Positions 1-5,842 of a stretch of DNA of 6,747 bases are shown here, piece by piece. A program made the position numbers and the translations under genes. The notes beneath the pieces were generated by a model. That model saw only the letters and a list, made by a program, of their open reading frames with translations, was not told where the DNA came from and did not search any database. This stretch comes from an uncultured Clostridia bacterium (GTDB lineage Bacteria; Bacillota; Clostridia; Oscillospirales; CAG-272), in contig CAMJDE010000104.1 in NCBI GenBank assembly GCA_946404295.1, forward strand, positions 1-6,747, read 5' to 3'. Within the stretch, counting starts at the first letter, position 1. Each line of letters begins with the position of its first letter.

Positions 1-786
1 TACGTCGTCAACAACATCGACAACGCGGTGGAAAACGGGTGGATCGTTCCGTTCTATCAGCCGGTCGTCTGGTCGGATACGAAAGAGGTCTGCGGCTGCG
101 AGGTGCTCGCCCGCTGGATGGACCCGACCTACGGGCAGCTCTTCCCGAACGAGTTTATCCCCGTGCTCGAGGAATATCGCCTGATCCACAAACTCGACCG
201 CGCGATCTTCGAGTTCGCCTGCCGCGATCTGCGCGCGTCGCTTGACGCGGGCAAACCGGTCGTGCCGGTGTCGCTCAACTTCTCGCGGCTCGACTTCGAA
301 CTGATGGACGCCGTCGGGGAACTCGACGAACTGGTGAAAAAGTACGGTCTCTCGAAGGATCTGATCCACGTCGAGGTGACCGAGAGCGCCCTGACCGACA
401 GTATGACGAAACTGACCGAGGCGACCAACCGCATCAAGGAACTCGGCTACTCGCTCTGGCTCGACGATTTCGGCAGCGGGTATTCGTCCCTGAACGTCCT
501 GAAGGACTATCAGTTCGACGTCATCAAACTCGATATGCGGTTCCTCTCGAACCTCGAAAACAGCGAAAAGGCGCAGATCCTGATCGACTGCATCGTCAAG
601 ATGGCGAACCGGATCCATATGCTCACCCTGACCGAGGGCGTCGAGACGAAGGTGCAGGCGGAGTTCCTGAACCGGGTCGGCTGCGACCGCCTGCAGGGGT
701 ACCTGTTCGGCAAACCGATCCCGAAAGAGGCGCTCTACGACCGCATCGAAAAGGGCGAACTCACCGTCTCGGCAAAGCAATTGTAA
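1..786 (+). CDS. EAL-domain cyclic-di-GMP phosphodiesterase, 3' part (N-terminus outside window)
   Basis: This is predicted to hydrolyse c-di-GMP to pGpG in the cytoplasm. The frame is open from base 1 with no stop upstream, so the GTG at 28 is probably internal and further domains (often GGDEF or a sensor) could lie before it; 261 codons are visible. Counting from the first codon, the EAL signature is the EVLAR variant at 34-38, followed by LNFS with Asn93, the VEVTE motif with Glu125 and Glu128, DDFGSGYSS from Asp155-Asp156, IKLD with Lys176, TEGVE with Glu212 and Glu215, and CDRLQGY with Asp229 and Gln232. These are the metal-binding and catalytic positions of active EAL enzymes, so the domain looks functional. 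The protein ends soon after the domain. The gene is GC-rich. A terminator follows directly, so it is probably not co-transcribed with the polysaccharide genes, though c-di-GMP commonly controls such loci. Family assignment is very secure; the domain architecture upstream is unknown. Confidence 0.95.
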   Translation, partial: YVVNNIDNAVENGWIVPFYQPVVWSDTKEVCGCEVLARWMDPTYGQLFPNEFIPVLEEYRLIHKLDRAIFEFACRDLRASLDAGKPVVPVSLNFSRLDFELMDAVGELDELVKKYGLSKDLIHVEVTESALTDSMTKLTEATNRIKELGYSLWLDDFGSGYSSLNVLKDYQFDVIKLDMRFLSNLENSEKAQILIDCIVKMANRIHMLTLTEGVETKVQAEFLNRVGCDRLQGYLFGKPIPKEALYDRIEKGELTVSAKQL

Positions 787-811
787 CCGCAAAAACATCC
801 GAAAAAGCGAC

Positions 812-842
812 GCGCGGCGGAGCGATCCGCCGCGCCTGTTTT
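812..842 (+). terminator. Intrinsic terminator of the EAL gene
   Basis: A perfect 10-bp GC-rich stem (812-821 with 826-835) is closed by a GCGA tetraloop of the GNRA type and is followed by CTGTTTTC. It lies 25 bases after the stop codon of the phosphodiesterase gene. A second, weaker hairpin (845-849 with 853-857, AAA loop, then GAATTTTC) follows immediately and may act in tandem. The T-run is short, so termination efficiency is inferred, not seen. Confidence 0.82.
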
Positions 843-929
843 CTCCCGTAAAACGGGGAATTTTCAAGACCGCCCCCGCCGTCCGTTTTGCCCAACTTTT
901 TACAAAATTTCCCGATTTTTGTTTGATAA

Positions 930-941
930 ATAAATATTTAT
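930..941. repeat. 12-bp AT palindrome just upstream of the -35 box
   Basis: ATAAATATTTAT is a perfect 12-bp palindrome that ends two bases before the TTGACA box. It sits in an AT-rich stretch (about 899-941) inside otherwise GC-rich DNA. By position it could be an UP element contacting RNA polymerase or an operator for a dimeric regulator. The sequence alone does not decide between these or chance in AT-rich DNA. Confidence 0.4.
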
Positions 942-943
942 GC

Positions 944-972
944 TTGACAATCCTTTATGCAGATGATAATAT
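944..972 (+). promoter_or_regulatory. Strong sigma-70/sigma-A-type promoter for the polysaccharide operon
   Basis: A consensus -35 TTGACA (944-949) is followed after 17 bp by TAATAT (967-972), preceded by TG one base away (964-965), which makes an extended -10. A perfect TATAAT also occurs at 970-975, but its 20-bp spacing is less favourable. Transcription would start near 979-981, giving a leader of about 60 bases before the first start codon at 1042. This is the only convincing promoter seen in the window, and it would serve the whole downstream gene series. Confidence 0.85.
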
Positions 973-981
973 AATATTAAG

Positions 982-1027
982 GACGTCTATGCATTTTTTG
1001 CATCTTCGGAAAACCGCACGTCGGGGG
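982..1027 (+). promoter_or_regulatory. Foldable 5' leader with ribosome binding site of the first operon gene
   Basis: The leader can form an outer helix GACGT (982-986) with ACGTC (1018-1022) enclosing a hairpin ATGCA (989-993) with TGCAT (999-1003) and a T5 loop. The GGGGGA run at 1023-1028, the likely ribosome binding site for the ATG at 1042 (13 bases away, rather long), starts exactly at the end of the outer helix. Folding could therefore influence translation, but both helices are short and no known riboswitch or leader element was recognised. Confidence 0.35.
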
Positions 1028-1041
1028 ATTGAGTAGTTCGA

Positions 1042-1533
1042 ATGAATTTGCTGATTTTGGGCGCCGGCGGATACGGTCGGCTGGTCAGGGAACTGGCGCG
1101 GGACGCGTTCTCGACCGTTGCGTTCCTGGACGACGCTTCGGACGCGGCGATCGGACCGCTGTCCGCTTACCGGGACTTCAAGGATCGGTATCCGAACGCG
1201 TTCGTGGCGATCGGTAACAACGAGCTCCGGATGAAATGGATCGCCAACCTTGAAGCGGCGGGGTTCCGCCTTCCGTCGATCGTCTCCCCCCGGGCGTACG
1301 TCGCTCCATCCGCCGTGATCGGAGAGGCGTGCTGCGTCGAGCCGACGGCGGTCGTGCACACCGCGGCGACGCTGGGCAAGGGGTGCCTCGTTTCCGCCGG
1401 GGCGGTCGTCAACCACGACGCGCGGATCCTGCCCGGGTGCCACGTCGATTGCAACGCCGTGATCGGCGCCGGGGTTGTCGTTCCCGAGAAAACCAAGGTC
1501 CTTTACGGGCAGATCGTAGAAGCGGAAAAATAA
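1042..1533 (+). CDS. PglD/NeuD-like sugar acyltransferase (left-handed beta-helix)
   Basis: This is predicted to transfer an acetyl (or other acyl) group from acyl-CoA to a nucleotide-linked sugar, typically the 4-amine of a UDP-4-amino sugar in PglD or a sialic acid precursor in NeuD. The 163-residue protein has the two expected parts: an N-terminal Rossmann-like domain with GAGGYG at 7-12 and AIGNNELR at 56-63, and a C-terminal hexapeptide-repeat helix from about residue 80. The candidate catalytic base is His125 in VVNHD, the position expected from the family. The protein is shorter than typical PglD (about 195-210 residues): the helix has fewer coils and the usual terminal G-x-PAK-like segment is missing, so activity is likely but not assured. 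It is GC-rich (70% at 1261-1320), is the first gene after the promoter, and is followed 26 bases later by the phosphoglycosyl transferase, the common PglC partner. No dehydratase or aminotransferase that would make a 4-amino sugar is present in the window. Confidence 0.85.
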   Translation: MNLLILGAGGYGRLVRELARDAFSTVAFLDDASDAAIGPLSAYRDFKDRYPNAFVAIGNNELRMKWIANLEAAGFRLPSIVSPRAYVAPSAVIGEACCVEPTAVVHTAATLGKGCLVSAGAVVNHDARILPGCHVDCNAVIGAGVVVPEKTKVLYGQIVEAEK

Positions 1534-1559
1534 CGTTAACTCAAGGCGGCTTGCTGAAT

Positions 1560-2198
1560 ATGAAAAAGAAACCGTTTTACTCGTTTTTCAAGAGATGTTT
1601 CGATCTCTTTTGTTCTCTTATTGCAATTCTCGTTTTCGCCCTTCCCATGCTGATCGTCGCGATCGCGATCAAACTCGACAGCAAGGGTCCGGTCCTGTTT
1701 AAGCAAAAGCGTATCGGTCGCAAGAAAAAGACCTTTACCATCCTCAAATTCAGGTCTATGTACATAGACACGGATCCCAATTCGCCCACCCATCAGTTAG
1801 GAAATGCCAAGTCGCATATCACTAAGGTGGGTCGTTTTATTCGTAAGACCTCGATCGACGAACTGCCGCAGCTTTTCAATATCTTCGCCGGACAGATGAG
1901 TTTTGTCGGACCCCGCCCCGCCCTGTGGAATCAGGACGACCTGATCGCCGAGCGCGACAAGTACCACGCCAACGACGTCAAGGTCGGGCTGACCGGGCTT
2001 GCCCAGATCAGCGGGCGCGACGAACTCGAGATCCCCGTCAAAGCCAAACTCGACGGCGACTACGTAGAAAAGCGCGGCTTTTTCTACGATATCGGGCTGA
2101 TCTTCAAAACCGTCTTCAGCGTCTTTAAACACGAAGGCGTCGTCGAAGGCGGCACGGGAGAGATGGAGAAACGGGAAGAGGAAGGGGTCCATAGCTGA
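1560..2198 (+). CDS. Initiating phosphoglycosyl transferase (bacterial sugar transferase, PglC/WcaJ C-terminal type)
   Basis: This is predicted to transfer a sugar phosphate from a UDP-sugar to undecaprenyl phosphate at the inner face of the membrane, the first step of repeat-unit assembly. The 212-residue protein is a short, PglC-like monotopic form. It has a basic N-terminus, a hydrophobic re-entrant segment at about 14-37 broken by Pro29 (ALP where many have SP), GPVLFKQKRIG at 43-53, FRSM at 64-67, the catalytic Asp100-Glu101 in SIDELPQL, SFVGPRP at 114-120 and GLTGLAQISGRD at 143-154. The usual KPG before the last motif is KVG here (Val142). I chose the ATG at 1560, preceded by AAGGCGG at 1543-1549; the open frame extends further upstream, but only as a shadow of the previous gene. 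Composition changes along the gene, from 32% GC in 1561-1620 to 68% in 1981-2040. No terminator separates it from its neighbours. Confidence 0.93.
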   Translation: MKKKPFYSFFKRCFDLFCSLIAILVFALPMLIVAIAIKLDSKGPVLFKQKRIGRKKKTFTILKFRSMYIDTDPNSPTHQLGNAKSHITKVGRFIRKTSIDELPQLFNIFAGQMSFVGPRPALWNQDDLIAERDKYHANDVKVGLTGLAQISGRDELEIPVKAKLDGDYVEKRGFFYDIGLIFKTVFSVFKHEGVVEGGTGEMEKREEEGVHS

Positions 2199-2245
2199 GT
2201 TGCAAACCTTTTTAACAGCTTTTGGGATAACAAGGACGGCTTTTT

Positions 2246-3373
2246 ATGACGATTGATCAAAGCACGGCGGAGAGACAAACGAAAAGGATTCTCTTTGTTG
2301 CAAATGTTGCGAAAGAACACATAATTAAGTTCCACATTCCAACCATTAAAATGTTGAGCGAGATGGGATGGATAGTGGATGTCGCGTGTTCTGGGGACGA
2401 TGACGTTCCTTACTGTCATCATCAGTTTAAAACATGTTGGAAAAGGTCGCCGTTTTCGTTCAAAACCGTGAAGGGGATCAAACAACTCAAGAGGATTATA
2501 AATGCAAATCAGTATGATGTAATTTATTGTCATACTCCGGTTGGCGGCTTGATTGGAAGATTGGCCGCTAAACGCGCAAGGAAACGCGGAACTAAAGTGG
2601 TGTATTTTGTACACGGATTCCATTTTTATAAAGGTGCGCCGATACACAATTGGCTTTTTTATTATCCGATAGAGCGCTACCTTGCTCGTTTCACTGACAA
2701 AATGATTACGATTAATCCCGAAGACGAAAAAAATGCAAAACAATTATTGCGATGTAATAATGTGATCCGTGTAAACGGAATGGGGATTGATGTTGACTTT
2801 TTTAGATCAATTGATAAGGCGCAATTACGAAAGAGCGTTAGAACCGAACTGAAGATTCCGGAAGATGCGTGGGTTTTGATCTATTTGGCAGAATTGAGTC
2901 CCAATAAGAACCAAAAGATGCTGGTTGATGCATTTGAAAAAGTTCATCAGTATCATCATAATAGTTGTTTGATTCTTGCGGGAGTTGATCATTACGATGG
3001 TAAAATTCAACGATATGTTGAAGAAAAGGGGTTGAAAGACAACTTTCGTTATTTGGGGTGGCGCTCGGACAAAGAAGCGCTATATGCGGCCGCCGATATA
3101 TGTACTCCCACAAGCATAAGGGAAGGGTTTGGATTAAATTTAGTGGAGGCAATGGCTGTAGGGTTGCCAATAGTAGCCACAAAAAACCGGGGTCACGAAA
3201 CTATTATAAAAAACAGCATCAACGGTTTCTTAGTAGATATCAATGACTATAACTCTATGGCGACAATTGTCATAGATTCTTTAAGCAAACACATTATATT
3301 CAAACAAGAAGATTTGGACAAATATGACACTCAAAAAATAACTAAAAGGATCCTTGAATATGTCACTGAGTAG
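2246..3373 (+). CDS. GT4-family glycosyltransferase (EpsD/CapM-like)
   Basis: This is predicted to be a retaining GT-B glycosyltransferase that adds a sugar from a nucleotide donor to the lipid-linked repeat unit on the cytoplasmic side. The 375-residue length is normal. The N-terminal domain starts at KRILFVANVA (13-22) with FHIP at 29-32 and VHGFHFYKGAP at 122-132, a block shared with EpsD-like capsule enzymes. The linker has GMGIDVDFF at 178-186. The C-terminal donor-binding domain has LSPNKNQ at 217-223 and the E-x7-E pair Glu293 and Glu301 in EGFGLNLVE, followed by GLPIVAT and GHE. Donor and acceptor sugars cannot be read from the sequence. The ATG at 2246 is supported by AAGGA at 2232-2236. 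It begins the AT-rich block (37% GC at 2461-2520), 47 bases after a GC-rich gene, which suggests separate ancestry. Its end overlaps the next gene by 14 bases, so the two are probably translationally coupled. Confidence 0.93.
   Translation: MTIDQSTAERQTKRILFVANVAKEHIIKFHIPTIKMLSEMGWIVDVACSGDDDVPYCHHQFKTCWKRSPFSFKTVKGIKQLKRIINANQYDVIYCHTPVGGLIGRLAAKRARKRGTKVVYFVHGFHFYKGAPIHNWLFYYPIERYLARFTDKMITINPEDEKNAKQLLRCNNVIRVNGMGIDVDFFRSIDKAQLRKSVRTELKIPEDAWVLIYLAELSPNKNQKMLVDAFEKVHQYHHNSCLILAGVDHYDGKIQRYVEEKGLKDNFRYLGWRSDKEALYAAADICTPTSIREGFGLNLVEAMAVGLPIVATKNRGHETIIKNSINGFLVDINDYNSMATIVIDSLSKHIIFKQEDLDKYDTQKITKRILEYVTE
3345..3350 (+). promoter_or_regulatory. Ribosome binding site that fixes the polymerase start
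   Basis: AAAGGA lies inside the end of the glycosyltransferase gene, nine bases before ATG 3360. The alternative in-frame TTG at 3354 is only three bases from it and is not a plausible start, so the polymerase begins at 3360. Confidence 0.75.
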
Positions 3374-4775
3374 GGTTTATTTTCCTAAAAAAACCAAGCC
3401 AATCCTGTCCTTTTCTTTGTTGGTTACTGCGATTAATGTTGTTTTCCTGATTGTTGGAATTGTTCATTGCCCGCAGAGTGATTATGACATTATGATTGTG
3501 TTGCCAGCAGCATTCACAGTGTTGTTTGAAGTTGTGAGAACAAGAATTGTTTTGACAGAACCTGGCATTTTTATGCTTAATCTTATCAGCTTTATGCGTT
3601 TTTCCGTAACACCAACAGTTTTAATCGTTTTAAACAAACTGAATGCGTTTGTCACAACCAAAGATTATCTTGTACCAGCTGTTCTTATAATGCTTTTTGA
3701 AATGGCATTCGTTTATATAACCATCCTGTTATATCATCCACAATTAAAAAAAACTAATATTAGTGTTTCAAACAAAACCAACAGCCTGATCATTCCAAAA
3801 ATCTTAATTGCTTTTACAGTTATCATATTGTCTGTCATAAATAAAACTTCTATTGGGACGCTCTCAATATTCGGAGAAGCAAAAGTGTCCCAAGATTTTT
3901 CTTTAGGTTCGCAATCCGGATTAGTGACCATGATATGGCAAGCATCGTGTGCTTTGCTTTTTTCCTTTTTAATATTCGATATTTCCCAAACAAAAAAACG
4001 AACAGGGAAAGTCGTTATCAGTTTGTTGCTGTCGATCTTATATCTTTGGGTTATTTATACTGGTCAAGCAACAATATCAAGATGGTATACCATTGTAACG
4101 TTTATTGCAATTGCTTTTTGGCTTGTAAAACTATATCCAAAGAATAAAAAAGCCATATTTATTTATATGGGCATTCCTGTTGTAGTAATACTCTTTATAG
4201 CCACCGTTATTAAAAACACAAGTGATGGTTTTGGAGGGAGCATAAAAGAGACCTTGAATTCTATATTTTCTCCAACGAATCTTGATACGTATTTTGCAGG
4301 GCCATCTAATGTTAACGCCGCAATAGCTGTAAAAGAAAGCGGCAAATTAACTATTCGTAGTTGTTTTTATGATCTTTTTAATAATTTTCCTATTTTAAAT
4401 CATTATGTTGCAAGGGAAAACGCTTCAGTTCATATTTTTAATAGTTTTCTAAATAGAAATGATCAAATAATACCTTTGGTGGGCCAATCCTTTGGATGGT
4501 TTGGATATTTATTTAGCCCGTTGTTATCCGTCTTCTCGGTTGTGTTGACAAAAAAATGCGATTTAAGATTTAGACATTCTTCAAATATCAAGGCTTTTTT
4601 GTTCGCCTTTACTGGGATCTGGTGTTCAACGATGATGATATTAAATGTAACGATATGGATTTCATGGTTGTATTCGAGAATTATACCGGCGTTTATTTTC
4701 TTTGGGGTTTATCATATGTTTTGTTTTAGAAAAGAACGAACAAAAACAAGTATTCAGGTCGCCAAAGAGTTGTGA
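3360..4775 (+). CDS. wzy: Wzy-like polysaccharide polymerase, polytopic membrane protein
   Basis: This is predicted to join lipid-linked repeat units at the outer face of the cytoplasmic membrane. The 471-residue protein has about 12 hydrophobic segments, near residues 14-36, 43-59, 68-91, 103-125, 144-161, 188-207, 217-233, 239-258, 264-284, 375-396, 410-433 and 436-455. Between the ninth and tenth lies a hydrophilic stretch of about 90 residues (285-374), the large external loop usual for Wzy proteins. The loop carries GPSNVNAA (314-321) and is followed by IIPLVGQSFGWFGYLFSP (370-387), which resembles the block after the loop in O-antigen polysaccharide polymerases of the PF14296 type. Such proteins diverge strongly, so the call rests on topology, this block and gene context. 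A Wzx flippase or O-antigen ligase is less likely given the loop position. The gene is very AT-rich (25% GC at 4381-4440) and overlaps the preceding gene by 14 bases. Confidence 0.8.
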   Translation: MSLSRVYFPKKTKPILSFSLLVTAINVVFLIVGIVHCPQSDYDIMIVLPAAFTVLFEVVRTRIVLTEPGIFMLNLISFMRFSVTPTVLIVLNKLNAFVTTKDYLVPAVLIMLFEMAFVYITILLYHPQLKKTNISVSNKTNSLIIPKILIAFTVIILSVINKTSIGTLSIFGEAKVSQDFSLGSQSGLVTMIWQASCALLFSFLIFDISQTKKRTGKVVISLLLSILYLWVIYTGQATISRWYTIVTFIAIAFWLVKLYPKNKKAIFIYMGIPVVVILFIATVIKNTSDGFGGSIKETLNSIFSPTNLDTYFAGPSNVNAAIAVKESGKLTIRSCFYDLFNNFPILNHYVARENASVHIFNSFLNRNDQIIPLVGQSFGWFGYLFSPLLSVFSVVLTKKCDLRFRHSSNIKAFLFAFTGIWCSTMMILNVTIWISWLYSRIIPAFIFFGVYHMFCFRKERTKTSIQVAKEL

Positions 4776-4965
4776 AAAGGCTCGCTGCCGTCGCAAAACC
4801 ATTCTTCTTTCCCCAAAAGAAAGACACAAGCGAACAGCTCTAGAAAAACATTTAGAACTAAAATTATAGATAGGGAAGTGTTAATCTTGTAGGCTGATCT
4901 TGCGTACATTGGGAGAACTATGTTTTTGAGTATTTGTCATCCAACTTATTGAGAGCGGAGAGATA
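4776..4965 (+). other. 190-bp gap, possibly holding the remnant of a lost gene
   Basis: The gap is unusually long for this tight gene series. A GTG at 4772 overlaps the polymerase stop codon (GTGA) and opens a 23-codon frame with a plausible protein-like composition (VKRLAAVAKPFFFPQ at its start) that stops at TAG 4841. All frames then close quickly before the next gene. No convincing promoter or terminator was found here. This could be a short coupled leader peptide, the stub of a deleted gene or simple spacer sequence; no protein family was recognised. Confidence 0.3.
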
Positions 4966-5766
4966 ATGGAGAAAATTTCTGTAATAATGGGGCTCTATAA
5001 TTGCTCCGAAACGCTTCCGAAGGCTATCGAATCAATTCTTCATCAATCATATACCAATTGGGAACTGATTATGTGCGATGACGGTTCGAATGACAACACT
5101 TTTGCAGTAGCAAGTGCTTACGCAGAGCAGTATCCGGGGAAGATATTTGTTATACGACATCAGCAGAATGAACATCTTTCAGCATCTCTAAACGATTGTT
5201 TGAAAAAAGCAACCGGATATTATGTGGCAAGAATGGATGCGGACGATGTGTCGGATCCGATGCGATTTGAAACGCAAGTATCTTTTTTAAAACAAAATCC
5301 GGAAATAAGTTTGGTCGGTACAGCAATGCAATTATTTGATGCTGACAAAAAACTGAACGTTATCAAACAGCCCCAGTACCCGGACAAGTACTATTTAAAG
5401 AACAGAACCCCTTTTTTTCATCCAACCATAATGACCTATAAAAGGGTTCTTGAAGACCTTGGAGGCTATACCGTATCAAAAAGAACAATCAGAGGGCAAG
5501 ATTACGATTTGTGGTTTAGGTTTTATGCTAAAGGGTATACAGGAGCAAATCTTCAGGAACCATTGTACTATTTCAAGTCTGATTTAGGCGCATATAAGAG
5601 AAGAACAGCAAAAGCCCGATTTAATACTGTCAGGACTATGTATATTGGCTATAAGTCGTTGCATTATCCTTGGTATTGGTATTTCATTCCCTTGAAAGAG
5701 TTGCTTAAAATATTAATTCCCTCGCGTCTGATTTTTTTGATAAAAAAAAGGCGTAAACCTAACTGA
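4966..5766 (+). CDS. GT2-family glycosyltransferase
   Basis: This is predicted to be an inverting GT-A glycosyltransferase that adds a sugar to the growing lipid-linked repeat unit in the cytoplasm. The 266 residues match the family's compact single-domain form. Visible motifs are the N-terminal strand ISVIMGLYN (4-12), CDDGSNDNT (37-45) for nucleotide binding, the metal-binding DADD at 91-94, FHPT at 151-154 and GQDYDLWFR at 177-185, which takes the place of the frequent ED acceptor/catalytic-base motif. The tail from about 235 is aromatic and then hydrophobic and basic (LLKILIPSRLIFLIKKRRK), suggesting peripheral membrane contact. The start ATG 4966 is preceded by GGAG at 4957-4960, five bases away. 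The gene is AT-rich like its neighbours and has no promoter of its own that I can support. The sugar transferred cannot be assigned. Confidence 0.93.
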   Translation: MEKISVIMGLYNCSETLPKAIESILHQSYTNWELIMCDDGSNDNTFAVASAYAEQYPGKIFVIRHQQNEHLSASLNDCLKKATGYYVARMDADDVSDPMRFETQVSFLKQNPEISLVGTAMQLFDADKKLNVIKQPQYPDKYYLKNRTPFFHPTIMTYKRVLEDLGGYTVSKRTIRGQDYDLWFRFYAKGYTGANLQEPLYYFKSDLGAYKRRTAKARFNTVRTMYIGYKSLHYPWYWYFIPLKELLKILIPSRLIFLIKKRRKPN

Positions 5767-5842
5767 GGTTGATTTGACACATTTGAGCACCGCCCATTTT
5801 TTGATTAGCTGAATTAACAGATTACTTGTTAGGAAAAAACAA

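Noticed and set aside
955..1496. Long reverse-strand open frames opposite the acyltransferase gene
   Set aside because: They are shadows caused by GC-rich codon bias, with low-complexity Arg-rich translations and no ribosome binding site or family motif.
1329..1559. In-frame open extension upstream of the phosphoglycosyl transferase (up to 77 more codons)
   Set aside because: It is Arg/Gly/Ala-rich out-of-frame reading of the acyltransferase gene; the family N-terminus begins at the ATG at 1560.
2084..2743. 219-codon reverse-strand open frame opposite the transferase and GT4 genes
   Set aside because: It lies across two well-supported + strand genes, shows no recognised motif and spans their junction.
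4805..4821. Hairpin TTCTTT/AAAGAA after the polymerase gene as a terminator
   Set aside because: The six-base stem is entirely weak apart from one G-C pair and no T-run follows.
4900..4924. TTGCGT ... TATGTT before the GT2 gene as a possible promoter
   Set aside because: The spacing is 13 bp and both boxes are poor matches; read-through from the upstream promoter is the simpler explanation.
5774..5806. TTGACA at 5774-5779 in the gap before the sulfotransferase-like gene, as a possible promoter
   Set aside because: At 17-bp spacing the -10 position is only a T-run (5797-5802), with no acceptable TATAAT-like box at 16-18 bp.
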